From Pseudonocardia phyllosphaerae (GTDB lineage: Bacteria; Actinomycetota; Actinomycetes; Mycobacteriales; Pseudonocardiaceae), in NCBI RefSeq assembly GCF_046546475.1, contig NZ_JBKGXS010000003.1, forward strand, positions 124,001-188,000: DNA of 64,000 bases, in the 5' to 3' direction. This document shows positions 52,597 to 59,136 of the stretch, in pieces. The notes under the pieces were generated by a model that was not told the origin of the DNA, did not search any database, and saw only the letters and a list, made by a program, of their open reading frames with translations. Numbering within the stretch: the stretch's first letter is position 1; each line of letters starts with the position of its first letter. Both the position numbers and the translations under genes were made by a program.

Positions 52597-53292
52597 ATGG
52601 CCACCGGCAACAAGAAGCCGGCGAAGAACCCGATGACGGCCCGGAAGGGCCCGTCCCAGGCGACGGTGCTGGGCATCGTCGTCGTGGTGGTCTTCGCCGT
52701 GCTGGTCGGCGTGGGTGTGTACCAGGCGAACAAGCCCGCCGACGTCGTGACGCCGCCGAACGCGACGGCGAGCGGCTTCACGCTCGGCGACCCGAACGCC
52801 AAGGCGAAGATCGACATCTACCTGGACTTCCAGTGCCCGGGCTGCAAGGCGTTCGAGCAGCTCTCCGGCGACACCGTCGACCAGTTGCGCACCTCCGGGC
52901 AGGCGCAGGTCATCTACCACCCGGTCGCCATCCTGGACCGGACCTCGCCGGACAAGTACTCGTCGCGATCCGCCTCCGCCGCGGGCTGCGCGGTCGCGAA
53001 CACCCCGGACGCGTTCCCGAAGTTCGCCCGGATGCTCTACGACAACCAGCCCGAGGAGGGCACGCCCGGCCTGCCCGAGGCGAAGCTGATCGAGCTGGGC
53101 AAGCAGGCCGGCGTCGGCGGCGACTTCGAGCAGTGCGTGAAGGACGAGCGCTACGAGCCCTGGGCCGGCGCGGTCACCCAGCAGGCCGACAAGGACGGCC
53201 TGAGCGGCACGCCCACCGTCAAGGTCAACGGCAAGCAGATCGCCCAGCCCACCCCGGACGCCCTCAAGCAGGCCGTCGCTGCCGCCGGCTGA
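52597..53292 (+). CDS. DsbA-like membrane-anchored thioredoxin protein
   Basis: A 231-aa protein. After a basic start, one membrane anchor (about 24-44, VLGIVVVVVFAVLVGVGVY) exposes a DsbA-type domain with redox motif CPGC (Cys80, Cys83) in YLDFQCPGCKAFEQL. The cis-Pro loop is in GLSGTPTVKVNGKQI. It should make or reshuffle disulphides outside the membrane. ATG at 52597 has GAGGAGGA upstream. Terminated by the stem at 53314-53360. Confidence 0.92.
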   Translation: MATGNKKPAKNPMTARKGPSQATVLGIVVVVVFAVLVGVGVYQANKPADVVTPPNATASGFTLGDPNAKAKIDIYLDFQCPGCKAFEQLSGDTVDQLRTSGQAQVIYHPVAILDRTSPDKYSSRSASAAGCAVANTPDAFPKFARMLYDNQPEEGTPGLPEAKLIELGKQAGVGGDFEQCVKDERYEPWAGAVTQQADKDGLSGTPTVKVNGKQIAQPTPDALKQAVAAAG

Positions 53293-53313
53293 CCCGGCAG
53301 GACCGACCCCGCA

Positions 53314-53360
53314 CGAACGCGGCGGTTCGGAGCGCATGACGCTCCGGGCCGCCGCGTTCG
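53314..53360 (+). terminator. Terminator after dsbA-like gene
   Basis: An outer 12-bp stem CGAACGCGGCGG / CCGCCGCGTTCG with an inner 6-bp stem GGAGCG / CGCTCC. Confidence 0.8.
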
Positions 53361-53368
53361 GCGTTTCC

Positions 53369-53428
53369 GGGGCGTCGCGGTTCCAGGGCGTCTCGGTTTC
53401 GGGGCGTCTCGGTTTCCAGGGCTTCGCG
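53369..53428. repeat. Imperfect tandem repeats, 15-18 nt
   Basis: About three and a half copies of a unit near GGGGCGTCTCGGTTTCCA just after the terminator, in non-coding sequence before the small membrane-protein gene. Confidence 0.75.
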
Positions 53429-53462
53429 CCCCGGCGGTTCCGCTCCGTAGCGGCCTGTCCGC

Positions 53463-53693
53463 CTACTCGCGGAGCGGACAGTCGGCGCAGAGCCCGTCGG
53501 GACCGAGCGGCCGGCGTGCCGTGGCGGCCCGATGCTCCTGGTCCCGGAGGTACTCCTCGCGGCGGAGCCGGCGTTCGCGGGCGATACGCCGCCACTCCCG
53601 GCGCTGGGACTCGGTGTCCATCGAGGCCCCGATGAGCAGGGCGATCCAGACCAGGGCGAGCACCCCGAACGTCAGGACCAGAGAGGTGTTCAT
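53463..53693 (-). CDS. One-helix membrane protein with Arg/Trp-rich tail (paralogue)
   Basis: A 76-aa protein: one membrane segment (about 4-24, SLVLTFGVLALVWIALLIGAS), then TESQRREWRRIARERRLRRE, matching the tail motif of the 66-aa protein at 11867-12067. The C-terminal extension ends LCADCPLRE with a Cys pair not found in the other copy. ATG at 53693 overlaps the stop of the 20-codon ORF (ATGA). Divergent from an XRE/DUF5753 regulator, as in the first locus. Function unknown. Confidence 0.7.
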   Translation of the reverse strand: MNTSLVLTFGVLALVWIALLIGASMDTESQRREWRRIARERRLRREEYLRDQEHRAATARRPLGPDGLCADCPLRE

Positions 53694-53752
53694 CTCCGAC
53701 CACCCCCGGACGGGGCGGGCCGGCTCGTGCGGACTGCGCGTCGTGCGGTCAT
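53690..53752 (-). CDS. 20-codon small ORF upstream of membrane protein (second locus)
   Basis: ATG at 53752, frame MTARRAVRTSRPAPSGGGRR, stop overlapping the ATG of the membrane-protein gene in an ATGA. GGGGG about 5-7 nt upstream may serve as its ribosome site. It has the same length and overlap as the ORF at 11808-11870, which argues against chance. The peptide is strongly basic. Confidence 0.5.
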   Translation of the reverse strand: MTARRAVRTSRPAPSGGGRR

Positions 53753-53858
53753 CTCGCACCCCCAGATCAACGGGCGGATGGTTCCGCCCTCCCAGGTGGG
53801 AGCCGAGTATGCGGGGCGAACGCCTCGATGCACCAGGGGGTAACGCAAAACTCTCAGA

Positions 53859-53890
53859 TGCAATTGCGAGACGGTGACGGCGCGTACTCT
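53859..53890. promoter_or_regulatory. AATT-centred operator and promoter of second XRE gene
   Basis: TGCAATTGCGA (53859-53869) is identical to the reverse complement of the site at 11691-11701. TTGCGA (53864-53869) and TACTCT (53885-53890), 15 nt apart, could be the promoter of the regulator gene. The operator would then sit on the -35. Confidence 0.5.
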
Positions 53891-53926
53891 CTCGACGGGG
53901 GCCGGCGAGCGGGGCGAGGAGGACTC

Positions 53927-54835
53927 ATGACCGTGACGCACGGTCCCGTCGTCATCCGGCGGCGTCTCGGCTGGGTGCTCAAGAAGCTGCGGATGGACCA
54001 GGGCCGCCAGCTGGGCGAGGTCGCCAAGATGCTCGAGGTCTCGCCGTCGAAGCTGAGCCGGATCGAGACCGGGCACGTGGAGCCGAAGTTCCGGGACGTC
54101 CGGGATCTGCTGGAGATCTACGACGCCGACACGGAGACCCGCGAGCGAGCGCTCGACTGGGCTCAACAGGCGAAATCACCCGGCTGGTGGGCCCGACTCG
54201 GACCGGCTTCGTCCGGCGTCGACCTCAACATGCTGATCTCGCTGGAGTCCGAGGCGCGCACGAAACGAATGTTCAGCATCCCCATCGCCGGCCTCCTGCA
54301 GACCGAGGCCTACGCCCGTGACCTTCTGACCCGCGTCTTCACGCAGCGCGAGGACGACTCGGAGATCGACAGGATGGTCGAGATCCGTATGGGGCGACAG
54401 AACGTCATCGAGCCCGACCGTGCAGACGCCCCTCCGCTGGTCCTCCATGTGCTGATGGATGAGGTCGCGCTGTATCGGTGCGCCGACCCCACGATCATGC
54501 GCGGCCAGATCGAGACTCTGCTCCGTCGCCGGGAGCAGGACAACGTGCTGTTGCAGATCGTTCCGTTCCGAGCAGGCTGGACGAACGCGACGAGCACCTT
54601 CTCGATCTTTGACCCCCGTGACACCGAGTCGGACTGGCGCGTAGTCAACGTCGAAGGCACTGCGAACGACGTCTTCGTCGACTCGGAGCAGACGATCGCC
54701 GACTACGAGCGGATCTGGTCGGAACTCCTCGAACTGGCACAGTCGCCCGAGGAGAGCCAGGAGACGCTCGAGCGCGCGCTGGCCGCTACGAAGATCAACG
54801 GCGAAGCGTCTCGAGGTCGAACTCCCCGCCCTTGA
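53927..54835 (+). CDS. XRE-family regulator with DUF5753-type C-terminus (second)
   Basis: A 302-aa regulator. The HTH-XRE domain is at about 12-66 (RLGWVLKKLRMDQGRQLGEV, recognition segment SPSKLSRIETGHV). A DUF5753-type domain follows: SPGWWARL, LISLESEARTKRMFSIPIAGLLQTEAYARDLL, and MGRQNVI. ATG at 53927 has an excellent GAGGAGG. Codon use is less GC-rich than most of the window. Its 3' end overlaps the convergent DUF397 gene by 41 nt. Such XRE/DUF397 pairs are a hallmark of actinobacteria, several with developmental roles. Confidence 0.88.
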   Translation: MTVTHGPVVIRRRLGWVLKKLRMDQGRQLGEVAKMLEVSPSKLSRIETGHVEPKFRDVRDLLEIYDADTETRERALDWAQQAKSPGWWARLGPASSGVDLNMLISLESEARTKRMFSIPIAGLLQTEAYARDLLTRVFTQREDDSEIDRMVEIRMGRQNVIEPDRADAPPLVLHVLMDEVALYRCADPTIMRGQIETLLRRREQDNVLLQIVPFRAGWTNATSTFSIFDPRDTESDWRVVNVEGTANDVFVDSEQTIADYERIWSELLELAQSPEESQETLERALAATKINGEASRGRTPRP

Positions 54836-54989
54836 CTCCGAGAACAAACGCGCTCCACTCGTCGTCGGTAAAGGCGACACTGTCCGCACCACCGGTCGCC
54901 CGCACGACGACCTGACCAGGAGAAACAGCAACCTCGACACATTCGCCACGAGTGCAGAACGAGCTGGTCACAAAGTGCAATTCAGACAA
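54795..54989 (-). CDS. DUF397 protein
   Basis: A 64-aa protein with the DUF397 pattern: SSFCTRGECVEVA, then VVVRATGG, SVAFTDDEWSAFVLGVKGGEFD. The start appears to be TTG at 54989 (an in-frame GTG, six codons in, is possible). It is the cognate small partner of the XRE/DUF5753 regulator next to it. Convergent and overlapping with that gene by 41 nt, so antisense effects between the two are possible. Confidence 0.82.
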   Translation of the reverse strand: MSELHFVTSSFCTRGECVEVAVSPGQVVVRATGGADSVAFTDDEWSAFVLGVKGGEFDLETLRR

Positions 54990-55151
54990 CAGGGGGCCTC
55001 AGTTTCGAACGCGTTCCCGGGGAGCGAGCGGCGCACGAACGCCTCTCACATCATCCAACGACCCACAGCAGAGGCCAGCACCACATTCACTCGATGGAGT
55101 TCGCCGGCACTCCCCCTGGCGTTAGCCGCCGTGCCGATGCGGGTGCTTCAT

Positions 55152-55220
55152 CCATGATCGCCACGTCCGTGACGAGGCGTTCGCTGATCGCACGCCGCGT
55201 CACGATTCCGCCGATCATGG
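55152..55220. repeat. 69-bp imperfect palindrome, copy 1
   Basis: Ends CCATGATCG / CGATCATGG are perfect complements. The core GTGACGAGGCGTTCG / CGCACGCCGCGTCAC pairs at 13 of 15 positions around a CTGAT centre. The two are separated by unpaired 8-nt segments on each side. It would fold into one long hairpin in RNA. Confidence 0.85.
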
Positions 55221-55255
55221 ACCATCCCCGCGCAAGCCGCCGGGCCCCTCCCGGG

Positions 55256-55324
55256 CGAAGATCGCCGCATTCGTGACCACGCGGCCGCTCAGCGAACGCC
55301 TCGTCACGAACCTGCCGATCATGA
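55256..55324. repeat. 69-bp imperfect palindrome, copy 2 (inverted)
   Basis: The same length and organisation as copy 1, with GTGAC...GTCAC spaced identically (35 nt). Read on the opposite strand it matches copy 1 at roughly 54 of 69 positions, including 19 consecutive identical bases. It sits 35 nt from copy 1. Confidence 0.85.
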
Positions 55325-55370
55325 ACAGGCGGGGTCCGGGAAGTCTGCATCCCCGTTGGGACGGGCGGGC

Positions 55371-56342
55371 TCAGCCCTCCACGGCCAGCTCGGACGGCGC
55401 CGCCGGGGCCCGCTTCTCCGCACGCCGGATCAGCACGATCCCGCCCAGGATCAGCAGGCCGCCGAGTGCCTGCATCGCGGTCGGGATCTGCGCGACGAGC
55501 AGCCAGGCCGCGAGTACCCCGAACATCACCTCGGACAGCCCCACGAACGAGGCGACGCGGGTGTCGAGCAGCCGGATCGCGAGGATCCCGGAGACGTAGG
55601 GCAGGACCGTCGCGAGGACGACGAGCATCGCCAGCAGCAGCCACCAGTCGATCGCGGTGCCGGCGAGCGAGGCGGTCGGGGCGCCGGCGTGGAACGGGGT
55701 GAACCCGGCCAGCCCGCTCAGCACCAGCGCGACGGTGCCGACGACCATGCCACCGGAGATCATCAGCATCGGCGGGACGTGGCCCTCGCCGTCGCCGCCG
55801 GGCAGCAGGAAGTACACGCAGACGCAGACCGCCGAGGCCAGGCCCCACACGATCCCGACCAGGTCGACGCGCTGCGGCCCGAACGGGTCGACGACACAGA
55901 TCAGGCCGACGATCGCGACGACGCAGCCGGCCAGCGTGGTCACCGACGGCGTCCGGCGGGTGCGCAGCCAGGTCCAGCCGACGAGCAGCACCGGCGCCAG
56001 GAACTCCAGCAGGAGCGCGACGCCGACCGAGAGATGTTGCAGCGCACTGAAGAAGCAGAGCTGCGTCCCGGCGACGGCGGCGAGGCCGTAGAGCAGGACG
56101 CGCCGCGCATTCGGGCCGTCGAGCGGATGACGCATCAGCAGAACGACCCCGACCGGGGCGAGCACGACGGCGGCACCGGCGATACGCATCAGCGTCGTCA
56201 GACCGGGTGACCAGCCGGCCTCGAGGAACGTCGAGCCGAGTGGGCCGGAGAAGCCGTACGCGGCGGCCGAGACCAGCGCCCAGCCCAGGCCGCGCATCGT
56301 CCGCTGCCCCGCCTGCGCCGATGTCACGACCGAAGAACCCAT
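55371..56342 (-). CDS. EamA/DMT family transporter
   Basis: A 323-aa ten-helix drug/metabolite transporter with two EamA repeats. Repeat 1 is at about 17-150 (GWALVSAAAYGFSGPLGSTF, FFSALQHLSVGVALLLEFLAPVLL). Repeat 2 is at about 165-305 (VGLSEVMFGVLAAWLL, ALGGLLILGGIVLIRR). Likely an exporter of a metabolite or amino acid. ATG at 56342 is 40 nt from the divergent CGNR regulator, which probably controls it. Confidence 0.9.
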   Translation of the reverse strand: MGSSVVTSAQAGQRTMRGLGWALVSAAAYGFSGPLGSTFLEAGWSPGLTTLMRIAGAAVVLAPVGVVLLMRHPLDGPNARRVLLYGLAAVAGTQLCFFSALQHLSVGVALLLEFLAPVLLVGWTWLRTRRTPSVTTLAGCVVAIVGLICVVDPFGPQRVDLVGIVWGLASAVCVCVYFLLPGGDGEGHVPPMLMISGGMVVGTVALVLSGLAGFTPFHAGAPTASLAGTAIDWWLLLAMLVVLATVLPYVSGILAIRLLDTRVASFVGLSEVMFGVLAAWLLVAQIPTAMQALGGLLILGGIVLIRRAEKRAPAAPSELAVEG

Positions 56343-56347
56343 AGACT

Positions 56348-56375
56348 CCTGACACTAGGAACCGACGACGTCAGG
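56348..56375. promoter_or_regulatory. Inverted repeat between EamA and CGNR genes
   Basis: CCTGAC (56348-56353) and GTCAGG (56370-56375) flank a 16-nt spacer inside the 40-nt divergent gap, a candidate operator for the CGNR protein. Confidence 0.45.
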
Positions 56376-56382
56376 GGTCAAC

Positions 56383-56970
56383 ATGGAATTCGCCCATGAC
56401 ACCCAGGTGGTGCTCGCCGCGGCCGCCGCGCTGGTGAACACCGCGACGACGACGCCGGACCCCCTGGACGACCTGGCCTCGTTCGAGGCCTGGCTCGACG
56501 AGCAGCCCTACAGCGGCGACCGCGAGCACACCGACGCCGAGCGGGTCTCGGTACGGGACCTGCGCGCCCGGGTGGCCGCGTTCTGGCCGGCCGCCGACGC
56601 CGAGCCCGACCGCGACGGCACCGTCGAGCTGGTGAACGCGCTGTTCGCCGAGACCGACGCGCGTCCGGTACTGGCCCGGCACGCCGGCTGGGACTGGCAC
56701 CTGCACGTCACCCCGTCGCACGCCCCGCTGGCGCACCGGATCGGCGCCGAGATCGCGATGGCCGTCGCCGACCTGATCCGGGTCGACGACCTGTCGCGGC
56801 TGCGCCGGTGCGCGGGCGAGGACTGCGACGCCGTGCTGGTCGACCTGTCGCGCAACCGGTCCAAGCGGTTCTGCGACACCGGGAACTGCGCGAACCGGGC
56901 CCACGTGGCCGCCTACCGGGCCCGCCGGGCGAAGGCCGCCGAACCTGCGGGACGGCGCGCGCGTTCGTAG
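56383..56970 (+). CDS. CGNR zinc-finger transcriptional regulator (second)
   Basis: A 195-aa ABATE/CGNR regulator beginning MEFAHDTQVVLAAAAALVNT. The C-terminal zinc finger has Cys pairs RRCAGEDCDAV and RFCDTGNCANR around DLSRNRSK. ATG at 56383. Divergent from an EamA transporter at 40 nt, a pairing seen often for this family. It shares the family of the gene at 1392-1919, but the two are not close in sequence outside the zinc finger. Confidence 0.88.
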   Translation: MEFAHDTQVVLAAAAALVNTATTTPDPLDDLASFEAWLDEQPYSGDREHTDAERVSVRDLRARVAAFWPAADAEPDRDGTVELVNALFAETDARPVLARHAGWDWHLHVTPSHAPLAHRIGAEIAMAVADLIRVDDLSRLRRCAGEDCDAVLVDLSRNRSKRFCDTGNCANRAHVAAYRARRAKAAEPAGRRARS

Positions 56971-57004
56971 CCGGCGTACTGGGCCGGGCGGGGCCGGCAG
57001 CGGC

Positions 57005-57463
57005 TCAGGCGACGACGATCCGGCCGCCGTCGACCTTCACGGTCCGGGACTCCAGCGGGGCCTTGGCCGGGCCCTCGATCGGGGCACCGTCGGTGAGGGC
57101 GAAGATCGAGCCGTGGCACGGGCAGCTGATCCCGGTGCCGGTGACCTGGTCGACCAGGCAGCCGGCGTGCGGGCAGGTCGCGCCGAACGCGGCGTACTGC
57201 CCGGCCACCGGCTGGGTGACGACGACGCCGTCGCTCGCGAAGACCGTGCCGCCGCCGACCGGGATGTCCGACGCGGCAGCGAGGCCCTGCTGCGGCGCGC
57301 CGGCCTGGCCGGACGGCTGCGGTGCGGGCGGGCCGCCCGGCGGCGGTGCGGCCTCGGGGGCGGCGCCGCGGGGTGTGCCGTAGGTGGCGCAGCCGGCGGC
57401 GCAGGTCGCCGCGCAGGCCGCGCCCGCGCCGGCCAGCAGCCCGCGGCGGGTGATCGGGGACAT
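57005..57463 (-). CDS. Rieske [2Fe-2S] protein, Tat-exported, probable lipoprotein
   Basis: A 152-aa exported iron-sulphur protein. The N-terminus has a twin-arginine motif (ITRRGLLAGAG) and a lipobox-like AAGC, so it may be exported folded and lipid-anchored. After a Pro/Ala linker the Rieske domain carries ATCPHAGCL and SCPCHGSIF, giving two Cys and two His ligands. Last gene of the six-gene operon. ATG at 57463 has GAGGAAG 6 nt upstream. It is likely an electron carrier for the membrane proteins upstream; no cytochrome bc1 genes are present. Confidence 0.9.
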   Translation of the reverse strand: MSPITRRGLLAGAGAACAATCAAGCATYGTPRGAAPEAAPPPGGPPAPQPSGQAGAPQQGLAAASDIPVGGGTVFASDGVVVTQPVAGQYAAFGATCPHAGCLVDQVTGTGISCPCHGSIFALTDGAPIEGPAKAPLESRTVKVDGGRIVVA

Positions 57464-57495
57464 GATGCTTCCTCGCAGGTGGTGGGAGGTTCGGG

Positions 57496-58467
57496 TCAGA
57501 ACGACAAGCCGTGTCCGGTGAAGAACCAGAGCGCCGAGGTCAGCCAGACACCGGCCAGTATCGCCAGCAGCAGGCCGCCGCAGACGGCGAGCACCCAGCC
57601 GGGGATCCCGGGCCGCCGCAGCAGCAGCATCTTCGTGACGAAGGCGCCGTAGAACACGCAACCGAGCAGCGAGTGCAGCAACGCCGAGGTCGTCGCGCCG
57701 GACCAGCCGAACGCGTAGAGGCACTGGACGGCGACGGGCACGGTGACCAGCACCGCGACGCGTCCGGACCAGCGATGCACAGTCGTGACGAACGGGTCAC
57801 CGGAGGCGAGCATCCGCCCGGTGACGCCCTGCACGATCGCCAGCAGCAGGGCCAGCGAGCCGAGCCAGGCCTTCGCCGCGGCACCGCTGGAGAACCCGGC
57901 GAGGTTCACCGCGACACCGGTCCCCTCGTGCTGCCGTGCCCACACCCCGAGCGCGACGGCGACGAGCGCACCGATCGCGACGGGCACCGCGACGGCGGCC
58001 ACGGTGAGCCGCGACGACGGGGCGGCCGCCGGGGCCACGTAGCCGTCGTGCCCGGTGTCCCGGGTCCGACGGCGGGGCTCGGGGCTCTCCGGTTCCGCGG
58101 GCGGCGCCCACGGCCCGGCGTACGGGTCCCGGGCGGGTGCCCGGCCGGGCCGCGGGACGGTGAACAGCTCGTGGTCCGGGTCGCCCCAGTACTCGGCCGA
58201 CCGGGGACCGTCGGGCCGGGCGTCGTCGGACCGGTGGTCGTCCGGTCGGGCCTGCGGTGCGGGGACGGCGTAGGCGTCGTCGGCCCAAGGATCGGCCCAG
58301 GGATCGGTCCGGGGATCGGCCCGGGATCCGGCGGCGCCGGCGGGCCGGGCACCGTCGCGCGGGATGCGCGGCTCGGGTACCCACGACGCGTCGGCCGTGC
58401 CGACGGGGGCGAAGCCGTGCGGGTCGGTGGCGTCGGGGTCGGCGTGGCGTCCGCGGGGACGGGTCAT
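57496..58467 (-). CDS. Membrane protein with conserved His (DUF6529-like)
   Basis: A 323-aa protein. Residues 1-145 are a disordered Asp/Pro/Arg-rich stretch with near-repeats DPRTDPWADPWADD. The C-terminal half has five hydrophobic segments, and His residues are placed near helix ends (TTVHRWSGRVAVL, ALLHSLLGCVFYG, GHGLSF). That spacing resembles cytochrome b561-type heme ligands. The pairing with a Rieske gene suggests a DUF6529-like redox membrane protein. Its ATG shares one base with the upstream stop (TGATG). Confidence 0.75.
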   Translation of the reverse strand: MTRPRGRHADPDATDPHGFAPVGTADASWVPEPRIPRDGARPAGAAGSRADPRTDPWADPWADDAYAVPAPQARPDDHRSDDARPDGPRSAEYWGDPDHELFTVPRPGRAPARDPYAGPWAPPAEPESPEPRRRTRDTGHDGYVAPAAAPSSRLTVAAVAVPVAIGALVAVALGVWARQHEGTGVAVNLAGFSSGAAAKAWLGSLALLLAIVQGVTGRMLASGDPFVTTVHRWSGRVAVLVTVPVAVQCLYAFGWSGATTSALLHSLLGCVFYGAFVTKMLLLRRPGIPGWVLAVCGGLLLAILAGVWLTSALWFFTGHGLSF

Positions 58468-59135
58468 CAGTAGCCTCCGTAACCGCCGGAGCCGTAGCCG
58501 TCACCCGCGGGCGGCGCGGGGGCAGGCGCGGGCTCGGGCGCCGGGGCGGGCGCGGAACCGGACGAGGAGTCGGCCTTCCAGTCCTTCTTCGTGGAATCCC
58601 CGGACTGCCCGGAACCGGACTCCCCAGCGCCGGACTCCCCAGCACCGGACTTCTCGGGGCCCTTCTTCCCGATGCTGAACTCCCAGCTCTTCCCCGCCGC
58701 CCGCGCGGTGCCGGTGGCGACGCCGTCGGCGACGGTGTACTCGACCCAGGCGCCGTTCTTGCCGGTCAGCCGGGTCGCAGCACCCTGCTGGACGGTGCCC
58801 CTGGTCCAGGACTCGAGCTCGTCGCCGTCGCAGACGTAGGCCTTGGCCTTGCCGTTGGTCACCCAGATCGTGACGGTCACCTTCCCGTCGGTGGAGCGGC
58901 CGTCGTAGACGACCTTGCCGCTCGGGGCGGGAGCGGCCTGCTGCTGCGCCGCCCAACCGGGGTCCGTCGCGGCACGGGGCGGAGCCGCCAGGGGCCGGCC
59001 GAGCGAGGCCGAGTCGGCGGCCTGCTGCACCGCCGCCGGGGCCTCGGGCTCGGTGAGCACGACGTTCGCCACGCCCATCCCGGCACCGACGGCGCCCACC
59101 GCAGCCAGCGTGATCAGGGGTCCACCGAAACGCAT
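58467..59135 (-). CDS. Secreted protein with central beta domain, unknown function
   Basis: A 222-aa protein. One N-terminal hydrophobic segment (LITLAAVGAVGAGMGVANVVL) acts as anchor or signal. A beta-rich middle follows (KVVYDGRSTDGKVTVTIWVTNGKAKAYVCDGDELESW, written here as the key region), then a Lys/Ser/Gly and Ala/Pro-rich tail ending GYGSGGYGGY. A single Cys lies in the beta domain. No family recognised. It sits between two operon genes with almost no gaps, so it belongs to the redox unit. Confidence 0.75.
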   Translation of the reverse strand: MRFGGPLITLAAVGAVGAGMGVANVVLTEPEAPAAVQQAADSASLGRPLAAPPRAATDPGWAAQQQAAPAPSGKVVYDGRSTDGKVTVTIWVTNGKAKAYVCDGDELESWTRGTVQQGAATRLTGKNGAWVEYTVADGVATGTARAAGKSWEFSIGKKGPEKSGAGESGAGESGSGQSGDSTKKDWKADSSSGSAPAPAPEPAPAPAPPAGDGYGSGGYGGY

Positions 59136-59136
59136 G

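Larger units (their letters stand above)
54990..55370. other. Non-coding region carrying palindromic repeats
   Basis: 381 nt between the DUF397 gene and the EamA gene. Its middle holds two related 69-bp imperfect palindromes (55152-55220 and 55256-55324). Short frames run through both strands of each palindrome because the sequence is nearly self-complementary, but no ribosome sites support them. Confidence 0.6.

Noticed and set aside
55152..55324. Insertion sequence ends (terminal inverted repeats)
   Set aside because: Only about 100 nt between arms and no transposase; each arm is itself a full palindrome.
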